This document shows positions 9,179 to 18,900 of a DNA stretch of 64,000 nucleotides, in pieces. Both the position numbers and the translations under genes were made by a program. Positions within the stretch are counted from its first letter, which is position 1; every line of letters starts with the position of its first letter. The notes under the pieces are model-generated. The model had not been told where the DNA came from. It ran no database searches and worked only from the letters and a program-made list of their open reading frames with translations. Source of the DNA: Wansuia hejianensis (lineage in GTDB: Bacteria > Bacillota > Clostridia > Lachnospirales > Lachnospiraceae); NCBI RefSeq assembly GCF_014337215.1, contig NZ_CP060635.1, forward strand, positions 1,935,501 to 1,999,500, written 5' to 3'.

Positions 9179-9892
9179 TTAAATGCCAAGATAAGCCTTC
9201 TGAATATGGTCGCTGGCCAAAAGCTCCGCACTGTTTCCAGAAAGCACAACACGTCCGTCCTCTAACACATATGCGCGGTCTGTCACTTTTAATGTAGTAT
9301 TTACATTCTGTTCAACCAGCAGTATGGAAACTCCGTTTACTGTCAGCTGTTTCAGCGTTTCGAGCACCTGCAGCACGATGTTCGGAGCCAGGCCCAGAGA
9401 AGGCTCGTCTATGAGCATCGCCTTTGGGTTTGACATCAGGCCTCTGGCAATCGCCAGCATCTTACGCTCTCCACCGCTCAAAGTCCCTGCGTTCTGTTTC
9501 AGTCTCTCTTTCAGTCTCGGAAACATCTGCAGCACTCTTTCATAGCTCTCCTGAATCTGGACTTTATCCCTGATAGAATAAGCACCCATCTTCAGATTCT
9601 GTTGCACGGTCATGCCTGAAAACAGAGCGCCATCATCTGTGATATAGCTCAGTCCGGCCTTCGTGATTTCCTGTACAGAAAGTTTTGTGATTTCCTTTCC
9701 GTCAAAGGTAATTTTTCCCTTTGTAGGTGTTATAATGTTGGAAATCGCCCGGAGAGTCGTTGTCTTTCCGGCTCCGTTGGGTCCAACCAGCGCGACGAAT
9801 TCCCCTTCTTTTACTTCCAGGGAAACATCCCACAAAATGCCCAGCTTACCATATCCAGCATCTACATTTTCTAATTTAAGCAATTGTTTCAC
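9179..9892 (-). CDS. livF: Branched-chain-amino-acid-type ABC transporter ATPase LivF
   Basis: 237 residues; the start is a GTG at 9892 with GGGATGAG upstream. It carries Walker A GPNGAGKTT (about residue 37), signature LSGGERKM and Walker B AMLIDEP with the switch histidine replaced in the usual LivF context (LLVEQN). Second of the two ATPases of a LivFGHM importer that energises uptake of amino acids or related compounds. It follows livG by 27 bases. Confidence 0.93.
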   Translation of the reverse strand: MKQLLKLENVDAGYGKLGILWDVSLEVKEGEFVALVGPNGAGKTTTLRAISNIITPTKGKITFDGKEITKLSVQEITKAGLSYITDDGALFSGMTVQQNLKMGAYSIRDKVQIQESYERVLQMFPRLKERLKQNAGTLSGGERKMLAIARGLMSNPKAMLIDEPSLGLAPNIVLQVLETLKQLTVNGVSILLVEQNVNTTLKVTDRAYVLEDGRVVLSGNSAELLASDHIQKAYLGI

Positions 9893-9919
9893 CTCATCCC
9901 GTTAGGTTTTACCATCTCA

Positions 9920-10639
9920 TCAGTGTACATCGGTCTTTCCCAGATAGGCACTGATGACATCTTCATTTGACAGCACTTCCTGCGGAACTCCTTCTGCGAT
10001 CTTTGTCCCGAATTCAAGCACAGCAACCCTGTCACAAATTCCTGTAATAAAACGCATCAAATGCTCGATACATATGATTGTCACACCGCTGTCCCGAATC
10101 CTGCGCACCAGCTCAATGAAGTCTGGCAGCTCAGCAGGCGTCAGCCCCGCCGCTACTTCGTCCAGCAGCAAAAGCTTGCAGTTTGTCGCCAAAGACCGCG
10201 CCAGCTCCAATCGTTTCAGCTGGATCGTATTCAAATTCTCAACAATCGTATCCTCTGGCAGGGGGAACTGAGCGAAATCCAGCAATTCCCGCGCCCGTTC
10301 CTTCGCACCCTGAGGTTTTTCCGCGCCAAACACGCAGCCAACCATAACATTTTCCAGAGCTGTCATTTTGGGAAATCCACGCACATTCTGAAATGTCCGG
10401 GAGATTCCGAGATGGCACAGCTTTTCCTGCGCAAAACCTGTTATATCTTTTCCCTGATATAATACCTTACCGCTATCCGGAGCATAGAATCCTGCGATGC
10501 AGTTCAGAAAAGTTGTTTTACCGGCGCCGTTTGGCCCGATAATCCCGACAATTTCTCCCTCTTTCACCTGAAGTGAAACTTTGTTAACTGCAACCAATCC
10601 TCCAAATCGCTTTTCAACGTCAATTGTCTCTAGTAGCAT
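9920..10639 (-). CDS. livG: Branched-chain-amino-acid-type ABC transporter ATPase LivG
   Basis: 239 residues with GCAGGAGGATATT before the ATG. Walker A GPNGAGKTT (about residue 36), the LivG-specific GISRTFQNVRGFPKMTALENV, and Walker B LLLLDEVAAGL are clear. Residues normally LSxGQ in the signature are degenerate here (NTIQLKRLELAR), as in some family members; worth noting but probably not inactivating. Works with LivF on the membrane pair LivH/LivM. A 284-base gap containing a dispersed repeat separates it from the binding-protein gene. Confidence 0.92.
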   Translation of the reverse strand: MLLETIDVEKRFGGLVAVNKVSLQVKEGEIVGIIGPNGAGKTTFLNCIAGFYAPDSGKVLYQGKDITGFAQEKLCHLGISRTFQNVRGFPKMTALENVMVGCVFGAEKPQGAKERARELLDFAQFPLPEDTIVENLNTIQLKRLELARSLATNCKLLLLDEVAAGLTPAELPDFIELVRRIRDSGVTIICIEHLMRFITGICDRVAVLEFGTKIAEGVPQEVLSNEDVISAYLGKTDVH

Positions 10640-10674
10640 AATATCCTCCTGCTCTTTCCGCTTAATATATTACA

Positions 10675-10835
10675 ATGAAAGTTCCGGACGACAGCCGGGC
10701 CGACGGCATGCCTGCATGCACAGAAGCACGGAGATCGAACGGATAAGGAAGTATGTGCCGCTGGCCGTCAGGCCGGATTGTGAATACTCCCGGCAGCTGT
10801 GGGAGCGCTGAAGGCGCCGGACAGCTGACTTTCAT
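10675..10835 (+). repeat. Dispersed palindromic-ended repeat, copy A
   Basis: The segment starts ATGAAAGTTCCGGACGACAG and ends GGACAGCTGACTTTCAT, so its ends are inverted (ATGAAAGT / ACTTTCAT). A second copy of nearly the same length lies at 26096-26257 and a remnant at 60856-60891. It is gene-free and sits between livG and the binding-protein gene. It looks like a small non-autonomous (MITE-like) element. Confidence 0.7.
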
Positions 10836-10875
10836 GATCGGTAATGTCCACATCAGCGAACATGTCCGTTTACTA

Positions 10876-10905
10876 TGTGGGGAGGCGAGCAATATCCTCC
10901 CCACA
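10876..10905 (-). terminator. Strong hairpin after the binding-protein gene, likely partial terminator
   Basis: TGTGGGGAGG and CCTCCCCACA pair perfectly over 10 bp, 18 bases past the stop of the substrate-binding gene. There is no long T tract, so it more likely stabilises the 3' end or attenuates, keeping the binding protein in excess over the membrane components. Confidence 0.55.
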
Positions 10906-10923
10906 GAATACAGCATTTTTTAT

Positions 10924-12210
10924 TTATTTTGCATAATCCGGTACAAACATAGGCGCTTCTCTGTCAGCTTCCGGCCATACGACAACCTCTTTGTCGCCAT
11001 CCAGCTGAATTACCTGGAAGTAAAAATGATCTTCATCTACGATCGGGTCGATTCCGTTATCAGCGCTGTACTCATAAGATGTAACGAGAACGCTGTCGTC
11101 AAATGTGATCCCGCCGGTCTGCAGAACTTCTTTGCCAAACTGATACAGTGTCTCAGAGTTTACTTTTTCATATTTCTTCTCGCACTCTTCGATACATTTG
11201 ATCAGGAATTTTGCTCCGTCATAATTGATGCCGCCTGTGGTAGCTGACGGGGTGTATCCGTATTTGTCTTCAAAAGCTTTCGCAAATTCCATCGCTCTGT
11301 CATTGACCAGCTTGGAACGGCATACCAGCGTACCGGTTGCGGCATCGCCTGTCAGCTCATACCAGTTGGCGGCCTCTGTCAGGCAGTCTGAAGTCTGCAG
11401 GCAGGGCAGATTGGATTCCTTGGCCTGCTTAATGAAAGCCGCGCCCGCTGCCGGATTGGTCAGCTGCACAAACGCCAGGTCCGCGCCAGATTCTTTGATC
11501 TTTGCGATAGAAGTGTAGAAATCTGTCACGTTGATTGCAGTGTAATCCTCAAATACACATTCGCCGTTAAATGCCGGCATGGAATCCTTAACCGTCGTAC
11601 CGAATACGCGGCCAAAGTCCGTGTCATCTGCGAATACCGCATATTTCACCCGGCTGGCATCCCATTCCCCATTGTCGATCAGTTCCTGAAGCAGGGCAAA
11701 ATATCCGATTGCCAGAGACTCAGATTTCGGCCAGATTTTGCTCATCAGATAACTGTTTTCTTTTCCCTCTACCTTCTCATTGATTACTGATGATGATGAG
11801 CTTGAGAAGTACCAGGGAACCTTGTATTTATTGCAAACGTCTACCATGGCTACCGCAACGGAACTGTTCCAGCTGCTCAGCACCACTTCGTCGCCCCTCT
11901 TAACAATACCTTCTTCCAGAGCCAGCGCGCCTTTGTCCGCATCAGATGTCGCGTCTACAAAGTCGAGCTCTATCGTGTAGCTGCCGACCTTATTGTCAAC
12001 CTCTTCGAAAGCCATTGTGATGGTATCCTGCAGCTCTTTTCCTGCTTTTGCAGACTCACCGGTCAGCGGGATCGGAACGGCGATCTTCAATACATCATCC
12101 TCCGCTCCCGCCGCAGATGCTCCTCCTCCGCCGCAGCCGGTGGCTACTGTTGCAAATGCACATGTTGCTGCCAGGAATACTCCCATCATTGCTCTTGTCC
12201 GCTTTCTCAT
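10924..12210 (-). CDS. ABC transporter substrate-binding lipoprotein (Peripla_BP_6 type)
   Basis: 428 residues with a lipoprotein signal: positively charged MRKRTRAMMG, a hydrophobic stretch and lipobox ATGC with the acylated Cys at about residue 26, followed by a Gly-rich linker. The mature part is the two-lobed type I periplasmic-binding fold used by LivJ/AmiC-like receptors (KIAVPIPLTGESAKAGKE near the start). AAAGGGAGGAAAC precedes the ATG. It is the receptor of the LivFGHM importer encoded around it. The ligand cannot be told; an opine dehydrogenase gene upstream suggests amino acids or amino-acid conjugates. Confidence 0.92.
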   Translation of the reverse strand: MRKRTRAMMGVFLAATCAFATVATGCGGGGASAAGAEDDVLKIAVPIPLTGESAKAGKELQDTITMAFEEVDNKVGSYTIELDFVDATSDADKGALALEEGIVKRGDEVVLSSWNSSVAVAMVDVCNKYKVPWYFSSSSSSVINEKVEGKENSYLMSKIWPKSESLAIGYFALLQELIDNGEWDASRVKYAVFADDTDFGRVFGTTVKDSMPAFNGECVFEDYTAINVTDFYTSIAKIKESGADLAFVQLTNPAAGAAFIKQAKESNLPCLQTSDCLTEAANWYELTGDAATGTLVCRSKLVNDRAMEFAKAFEDKYGYTPSATTGGINYDGAKFLIKCIEECEKKYEKVNSETLYQFGKEVLQTGGITFDDSVLVTSYEYSADNGIDPIVDEDHFYFQVIQLDGDKEVVVWPEADREAPMFVPDYAK

Positions 12211-12317
12211 AGTTGTTTCCTCCCTTTCTTTGCATAAGTTTTCTTATGCATTTGTTAATCCATTACTCTTTATATGCTACTATAATTACACCCATAATAA
12301 CTTGCTTTTAATGCCTA

Positions 12318-13313
12318 TTATTCTTTTGCCGCTTCCTTTTTTCTGCCCAGACGTTTTTTAAAGAACGCTTTTACCGGCCTCTCGAATCCCGCGATTCCGT
12401 TCGGCATGAAGATCATGACCAGAATCAGCACCAGGCCGTAGATGATGTACTTCAGCTCAACCAGAGAGTTCAGGGACTCAAAGATCGGCATGGTGATAAA
12501 GGCTGCAAGCAGTGGTCCCCAGATGCTTCCCCGGCCGCCCACATAGGCAATTACCAGAATCTGAATCGTACCCTTGGTTGCCATCAGCGTCGGAGTTAAG
12601 ATGCCGATATAATGCGCATAGAATCCGCCGCAGAGACCTGCGATAAAACAGGAAATACAGAAGTTAATCAGCCTGTATTTCAGCGGGCTGACACCGGTGG
12701 TACGGGCCGTCTGCATATCCTGCCCAAGAGCCGTAAACGCAAGGCCAAGATGCGATTTCACGATCACTCTCAGAACAATGAACGTGAGCACGCAGATACC
12801 GAATATCACATAGAAATAAGGCGTAGACCACGGCGTGTCGAACAACGGCTGTACCTGAAGCCCCAGCGCTCCACGGGTCAGCCCCGTCAGCGCATTCGCG
12901 GCATTCATCAGAATCAAACCCACAAACCATGCCAGCAACGCTGCGAACATTCCGTCCATCCGCAATGTCAGCAAACCAATCAGTAAACCTGCTAAGGTCG
13001 CCATCAACCCGCCAAGAATCATTCCAACCCAGGGAGTCATTCCAGCCCGCTCAAACAAGAGCGCTGAAGTATAGCCTCCCAGTCCCATCAAAGCTGCATA
13101 GCCCCAGTTGGCTACTCCTATGTAACCTGCCGAAAGGTCAAACCCCATCGCCAGTGTTCCGTACAGTACGCACATCAGCAGGAGCCGGATATTATATTCG
13201 TTGCCCGCAAACAGGGGAGACAGCCCAAGAACAATAAATGCCACCAGGCTAATAGGGCTTAATCCTACTTTGCCCAGTATTGCAGAAAATTTAGATGTCT
13301 TATTCTCTTTCAT
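12318..13313 (-). CDS. livM: Branched-chain-amino-acid-type ABC transporter permease LivM
   Basis: 331 residues, highly hydrophobic, with the LivM signatures DLSAGYIGVANWGYAALMG (about residue 60) and AYVGGRGSIWGPLLAAF (about 250), and a basic C-terminal tail. GAGGAATTTGCC precedes the ATG. Forms the membrane channel with LivH; 21 bases follow livH. Confidence 0.93.
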   Translation of the reverse strand: MKENKTSKFSAILGKVGLSPISLVAFIVLGLSPLFAGNEYNIRLLLMCVLYGTLAMGFDLSAGYIGVANWGYAALMGLGGYTSALLFERAGMTPWVGMILGGLMATLAGLLIGLLTLRMDGMFAALLAWFVGLILMNAANALTGLTRGALGLQVQPLFDTPWSTPYFYVIFGICVLTFIVLRVIVKSHLGLAFTALGQDMQTARTTGVSPLKYRLINFCISCFIAGLCGGFYAHYIGILTPTLMATKGTIQILVIAYVGGRGSIWGPLLAAFITMPIFESLNSLVELKYIIYGLVLILVMIFMPNGIAGFERPVKAFFKKRLGRKKEAAKE

Positions 13314-13334
13314 GGCAAATTCCTCAATCCTCTC

Positions 13335-14204
13335 TTATACTTTCACTCTCTTACCAAACAATCCGGTCGGCTTAATCAGTAGAATCACTACGATAACAGA
13401 AAGTGATACGGCATCTGCCCAAGCAGCACCCACATAATACGTCGCAAACACTTCAATAAACGAAACTATGAACGCGCCTACAATAGTCGCTTCCAAATTG
13501 CCAAGGCCTACCAGAATTACTACAAACCATGCCGCATACAGAGGTTTTAACCCCATGGAAGGATATGCCGGCGTGATGGAAATCAGCGCGGCTCCCGCAA
13601 TCGCTGCCAGCATACTGCTCAACGCAAAGGTCAGCGTATGGATTGAATTGATCTGTACACCCATCAGCATAGCTCCCTCTTCGTTCTCGGAAACTGCTGT
13701 GATGGCATTTCCTGTTCTGGTCTTTTTCAGGAAAGCCCAGAAGAAAATAACGACTGCAATTGCAACAACAAACGCGATCATACGATCCATCGGGATATTG
13801 ATACCGGCTATATTAAGAGAACCCGCCCAAATTTTTTCAACACCAAGGAATTCTGCGCCAAAGATCATCTGCGCAACATTCTGAATCACGAAACTAATAC
13901 CTGCTGTTACAAGAAATGTGTTCAAACTCCAATCAGATTTTGAACGCTTTCTCAGCGGATTAAATGTCAACCGCTCGATAATTGCCCCAAACACAAAACC
14001 CATCACTGCTGCCAGAACGAGGACAACAATACCAGGAAGTCCCAACATGGAAAGCCCCACATATGCACAATACGCGCCTATCAGATAAAACTCTCCATGA
14101 GCAAAGTTCGGTATCTTCATGACACCATAAACCAGCGACAAGCCCATACTGATCAGGATGTACATACCTCCCTTCAGAACAGCGCTGATAATTAAGTCAA
14201 TCAT
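13335..14204 (-). CDS. livH: Branched-chain-amino-acid-type ABC transporter permease LivH
   Basis: 289 residues from the ATG at 14204, preceded by AGTAGGAGGATGTAGT. A start 14 codons earlier lies before this ribosome site and is rejected. LivH hallmarks are SLVYGVMKIPNFAHGEFYLIG near residue 20 and GLGNLEATIVGAF near 225. First gene of the importer operon livH-livM-receptor-livG-livF-small ORF. Confidence 0.93.
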   Translation of the reverse strand: MIDLIISAVLKGGMYILISMGLSLVYGVMKIPNFAHGEFYLIGAYCAYVGLSMLGLPGIVVLVLAAVMGFVFGAIIERLTFNPLRKRSKSDWSLNTFLVTAGISFVIQNVAQMIFGAEFLGVEKIWAGSLNIAGINIPMDRMIAFVVAIAVVIFFWAFLKKTRTGNAITAVSENEEGAMLMGVQINSIHTLTFALSSMLAAIAGAALISITPAYPSMGLKPLYAAWFVVILVGLGNLEATIVGAFIVSFIEVFATYYVGAAWADAVSLSVIVVILLIKPTGLFGKRVKV

Positions 14205-14272
14205 ACTACATCCTCCTACTCTTCCGCTTCTATAGGAGTACCACAAAGTTACTGAGTATCTCCGCTCGTCTC

Positions 14273-14301
14273 CTTATAAGATAACAAACCCTTAAACACA
14301 A
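14273..14301 (-). promoter_or_regulatory. Probable sigma-A promoter of the liv operon
   Basis: On the minus strand TTGTGT (14301-14296) and TATAAG (14278-14273) are separated by 17 bases, about 70 bases before the livH start. The 14205-14512 stretch otherwise holds only this and the opine dehydrogenase terminator. Confidence 0.45.
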
Positions 14302-14396
14302 TTCTCCCTCTCTTTTGCTTCTCCATTCACAGTCGCTTTCCTGAGTCTGGCAGCCGTTCATTCTTGTATTTTTTCAAGTACAAGATATTTGTTTAT

Positions 14397-14442
14397 AAAA
14401 TAGTAGGCATATTCCAATCGGTCCATTTGAAATATGCCTACT
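14397..14442 (-). terminator. Terminator after the opine dehydrogenase gene
   Basis: AGTAGGCATATT (14402-14413) pairs perfectly with AATATGCCTACT (14431-14442); on the minus strand the stem is followed by ATTTTAT. It lies about 70 bases past the opine dehydrogenase stop, separating that gene from the liv operon. Confidence 0.75.
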
Positions 14443-14512
14443 GATTCTAACGGCCTTCCCAAATTGAAACTAACATATGATTAAGCACAAAAGAGGAACT
14501 TCTGCTTTCTTA

Positions 14513-15742
14513 TCACTGCTTCGGAGTGTATTCTCCTTCATGCAGATATTTCTGCAACTGCTCATCTGTCATGTGATCAATGTCGAGATAATCCAGCGTA
14601 TACTTGCTTCCCGCGATCAGGTCACGCTTGATCATGACATTTGCCAGATAGATCATGCAGTCAACAGTCGGGGTCGGAACATTGTACTTCTTGCCCAGCT
14701 GCTGAATCAGATAGCATCCAACCGGAACATCTTCTGTGATGTAACGGTTCTCCAGATCGAAGGGTCCATCACCGTAGAAGTTCTCGTATTTCTCTTCAAA
14801 CGGAACCGCGAAGTCCGGTCCCATGTACTCTTTACCATACATGGTAGTACGAGAGAAGAAATCTTCGTAGTTAACGGTGCAAAGTTCTACGTCCATGGCC
14901 TTAGCCAGAGCTTTTTCTTCTTCCCAGAAGACAGCCTGCACTTCTGCTATAGCAGGGCACAGAGCAAATCCATACAATGAATAGTTCTTCTTATCCTGTC
15001 CCAATACGGTATCGAAGTTCTGCATAACCGCAGCGCCCAGAACAGTTCCGGGAACGTGGATCACCGGGTTGACATTGGACAGGTTAATATCAATAACAGT
15101 TTTACCCTTCACGAATCCATCACCGGTACGGATTGCATCAAATGCCGGTATGTACTGTGCAGACTCTATAAACGCGTCTGTATCTGTGTGAGGCAGAGCC
15201 GCGCCGCGGATGGTAGTGATACGGTCTTCTACCTTGCACTCATTGGTGGTAACGCCGCCGCGTCTTACGATACGCACGCCATACGGAGCTGTATACCACG
15301 CGCCTACAATTACCTTCTTGGTGCAATTCAGTTCACGCATGATCTTTCTGCATACAAATGTGCCGCAGTTATCAGGCAGGATGTGGATCACCTGGCCATC
15401 TTCCAGAAGCGGAATCAGCTGACGGAAAATAGATTCATGTGCCATTGCAACAGTGGCTACTACGATGATTCCCGCACCCTTAACAGCTTCTGCCATATCG
15501 GTGGTCACCATACTCACATGGCCTACACCACGTCTTTCAAATCCATAATAACTAAACTGGTTGCCAGTAAGCTTAATTCCCGTTCTCATCAGATTGTTGA
15601 AGTTCTGCTTGAAAGCTTCTTGCTCCCAAATTCTCACTGTCGCCCCGGCTAATGCGCAGTCACCTGCCATTGTTTTGCCTACCGCACCACAGCCCAAGAT
15701 AGCAATTGGCATATCCTTTAAATAGCTCATATCTGCTGCCAT
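14513..15742 (-). CDS. Octopine/nopaline-type opine dehydrogenase family protein
   Basis: 409 residues from the ATG at 15742 with AAGGAGGAAGAGAAG upstream. N-terminal Rossmann domain: AILGCGAVGKTMAG (about residues 13-26) and the acidic strand end ATVRIWEQE. The C-terminal all-helical domain carries NLSNVNPVIHVPG (about 225-237), the stretch that holds the catalytic His in octopine/nopaline dehydrogenases (NPxxH). The family makes or oxidises N-(carboxyalkyl) amino acids. Its position upstream of an amino-acid-type importer, though with separate promoter and terminator, suggests that the importer may bring in the same class of compound. The substrate is not determinable. Confidence 0.85.
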   Translation of the reverse strand: MAADMSYLKDMPIAILGCGAVGKTMAGDCALAGATVRIWEQEAFKQNFNNLMRTGIKLTGNQFSYYGFERRGVGHVSMVTTDMAEAVKGAGIIVVATVAMAHESIFRQLIPLLEDGQVIHILPDNCGTFVCRKIMRELNCTKKVIVGAWYTAPYGVRIVRRGGVTTNECKVEDRITTIRGAALPHTDTDAFIESAQYIPAFDAIRTGDGFVKGKTVIDINLSNVNPVIHVPGTVLGAAVMQNFDTVLGQDKKNYSLYGFALCPAIAEVQAVFWEEEKALAKAMDVELCTVNYEDFFSRTTMYGKEYMGPDFAVPFEEKYENFYGDGPFDLENRYITEDVPVGCYLIQQLGKKYNVPTPTVDCMIYLANVMIKRDLIAGSKYTLDYLDIDHMTDEQLQKYLHEGEYTPKQ

Positions 15743-15789
15743 CTTCTCTTCCTCCTTTTTAATGGTTTTTATCAAATCTGATTCATTGA

Positions 15790-15801
15790 ATTGAATTCAA
15801 T
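15790..15801. promoter_or_regulatory. Palindromic operator candidate in the opine dehydrogenase promoter
   Basis: ATTGAATTCAAT is a perfect 12-bp palindrome lying just past the -10 box. It shares the ATTG/CAAT half-sites with ATTGCATGCAAT in the pyruvate:ferredoxin oxidoreductase promoter. Confidence 0.45.
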
Positions 15802-15812
15802 GGATTGATTTT

Positions 15813-15841
15813 ATTATAACAGGATCAGTTCTTTGTGTAAA
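15813..15841 (-). promoter_or_regulatory. Sigma-A promoter of the opine dehydrogenase gene
   Basis: On the minus strand TTTACA (15841-15836), 17 bases, TATAAT (15818-15813). Immediately upstream is a second inverted repeat, GGCAATATACTATAATATTGCC (arms of 8 bp, from 15844), a possible activator site. Confidence 0.7.
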
Positions 15842-15921
15842 TCGGCAATATACTATAATATTGCCCATGTTTTTTTGTGCAATTTATCCTAACTGTATTT
15901 TTAAACTACCAATTGCATGCA

Positions 15922-18900
15922 TTATTGCTGTGCCAGTTTCATATATGACTGATACCGCTCCTTTGCATCTGCCTCTGCTTTGGCATACAGGGCTTCTGCT
16001 TTCTCCGGAAAAACGTTCCGCAGGGATGCATACCTGTTCTCTCCCATCAGGAAATCACGGAAGCTGCCTTTCGGCTCTTTGGAATCCATCTGGAAGGGAT
16101 TCTTGCCTTCCTTCTTCAGATCCGGATTGTACCGGTACAGATGCCAGTACCCTGCTTCCACAGCATTTTTCTCTTCGGTTATGCTCATGCCCATGGCCGC
16201 TTTCATGTGATGCTCAATACACGGGCAGTAGCAGATCACCAGCGAAGGCCCGTCGTATGCTTCCGCTTCACGGAGCGCTTTCAGTGTCTGTGCGGGATCG
16301 GACCCCAGCGCTACCTGCGCCACATAGACATAGCCATAGCTCATGGCCATCATGCCCAGGTCCTTCTTCTTCGTCTCTTTACCGCCGGCCGCGAATTTCG
16401 CAATGGCACTGGCCGCTGTAGACTTAGACGCCTGGCCGCCGGTATTTGAATATACCTCCGTATCCAAAACCAGCAGGTTGATATCCCTGCCGCTGGCCAG
16501 CACATGGTCCAGACCGCCATAGCCGATATCATAAGCCCATCCGTCCCCGCCGAAGGCCCAAACGCTCTTCTTCGTGAGGAATTCTTTATTATTCCGAATA
16601 AAGTCCGCTTCTTCATTATCAACGCCTTCAATAGCCGCCAGAAGAGCGTCACTGACTTCACGCGTTACCTCCGGGTCTTTGCCCTTTTCCAGATAAGCAG
16701 CACATGCTTCTTCTGCAATTCCGCTTGCTTTCAGCTTTTCAACCTTATCAACCAGCTGTCTCTTGATGGTGTCCTGTCCCAGCAGATATCCATACGCATA
16801 CTCTGCGTTATCCTCAAAGAGTGACATGGCCCAGCTGGGTCCGTATCCTCTCTTATCAGTACAATAGGGAGATGCCGGCGTAGAGCCGCCATACGCGGAA
16901 GAGCAGCCTGACGCATTGGTTATGTACATTCTTTCACCAAAGAGCTGCGTAACCAGCTTGATGTAAGGTGTTTCACCACAGCCTGCACATGCGCCGGAGA
17001 ACTCGAAGTACGGCTTCGCAAACTGTATGCTCTTGACATTTTTATTGCTGATGGCGTCCTTCTTGATCTCGACTTCATCCACTCCATAATTCCAGTTGGC
17101 AGATTCTTTTACCTGGCTCTCCAAAGGCTTCATAGTCAGTGCTTTTTCCTTCGCAGGGCATACGTTCACGCAGCTTCCGCACCCGGTACAGTCATAGGGC
17201 GATACCTGCATGCGGTATTCGTATTTTTCAAGGCCCTTTCCTTTGGTTGGAACCGTTGCGAACCCGGCGGGTGCCGCTTCTTTTTCAGCCTCCGTAACCA
17301 GGATGGGACGGATGGCTGCATGTGGGCAGACCAGAGCACACTGGTTACACTGGATACATTTTGCCGAATCCCATTCCGGAACATCCACAGCCGCGCCGCG
17401 CTTCTCATATTTGGTGGTACCTGCCGGCCAGGTTCCGTCTTCCAGGCCATATTTCGTCATCTGGCTGACCTTCAGGACATCACCCTTCTGACGGTTCATC
17501 ACATCAACCACTTCACTGATGAATTCCGGCACTTTGCGTTCTGACGGCTCATCTTCAGCCGTTGCCCAGCTCTCCGGGATCTGGATCTCTTTCAGCTCGT
17601 TGATGCCATAATCAATGGCATTGTTATTCATGTCTACAACTTCCTGGCCCTTTTTCTTAAAGTAGGACTTGTAGTTAGCGTCTTTCATCTCCTGAACAGC
17701 TTGTTCCAGCGGAATTACCTCCGCCAGTTTGAAGAAGGAAGCCTGCAGTATGGTGTTGGTCCTGTTCCGCAGCCCGATTTCTCTGGCAATACGGATGGCA
17801 TCGATGGTATACAGCCTCGCATGTTTGGCCGCCAACGCCCGTTTCATGGATGCGGGCAGATGGGTTTCCAGCTCTTCCTCGTTCCAGCTGCAGTTCAGCA
17901 GGAAAATACCGCCGTCTTTCAGGTTCTCTACCATATCATATTTGTTCACATAGGACGGATTGGAGCATTGCACAAAATCCGCCGCCTGAATCAGATAGGG
18001 CGCATGGATCGGGTCTTTCCCGAACCTCAGATGAGACTGTGTCAATCCGCCTGATTTCTTGGAATCATATACAAAATATGCCTGGCAGTACAGATCTGTG
18101 GCATGGCCGATGATCTTGATGGAGTTCTTGTTGGCTCCCACCGTACCGTCTGAGCCCAGCCCCCAGAATTCTGCATTAGTTACGCCATCCGGCGTGGTAT
18201 TGATTTCCTCTCCCACAGGCAGGGAAGTAAAGGTCACATCATCCTCAATGCCAATGGTAAAATCATTCTTCGGCTCATCTGCCTTCAGGTTCTCGAATAC
18301 ACTCACCAGCTGTGCGGGTGTGGTATCTTTGGAACTCAGGCCATAGCGTCCGCCTACGATCTTCATGGAATATTCTTTTTCTTTATATAACGCGCAGATA
18401 TCCTGATACAGAGGCTCTCCCATGGCGCCTGGCTCTTTTGTGCGGTCCAGCACTGCAATTTTCTTCACAGTCTCCGGAAGCACCTTCAGGAAGTATTCTG
18501 CAGGGAAGGGACGGTACAGATGTACATTCAGCATTCCGACCTTCTCGCCTTTTGCCACCAGATAATCAACGGTCTCCTGTGCAGTCTCGGCCGCCGATCC
18601 CATAAGTACGATCACACGCTCTGCATCCGGCGCTCCGTAATAGTTCACCAGATGATAGTCCCGGCCGGTCAGTTTGTTGATCTCTTCCATATAATGCTCT
18701 ACGGAATCCGGAATTTCATTGTATCTCACATTCATGGCCTCACGGCACTGGAAGAAGATATCCGGATTCACGGTGGTTCCTCTGGTGGCCGGATGCTCTG
18801 GATTCAGTGAATGGGCACGGAAGGCACGGATGGCATCCATATCTACCAGCGGTCTCAGATCTTCATAATCTAACGCATCAATTTTCTGGATCTCGTGCGA

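Noticed and set aside
15844..15865. Terminator for the pyruvate:ferredoxin oxidoreductase gene
   Set aside because: The inverted repeat GGCAATAT/ATATTGCC has its T tract on the plus strand, where no gene precedes it; a protein-binding site is more likely.
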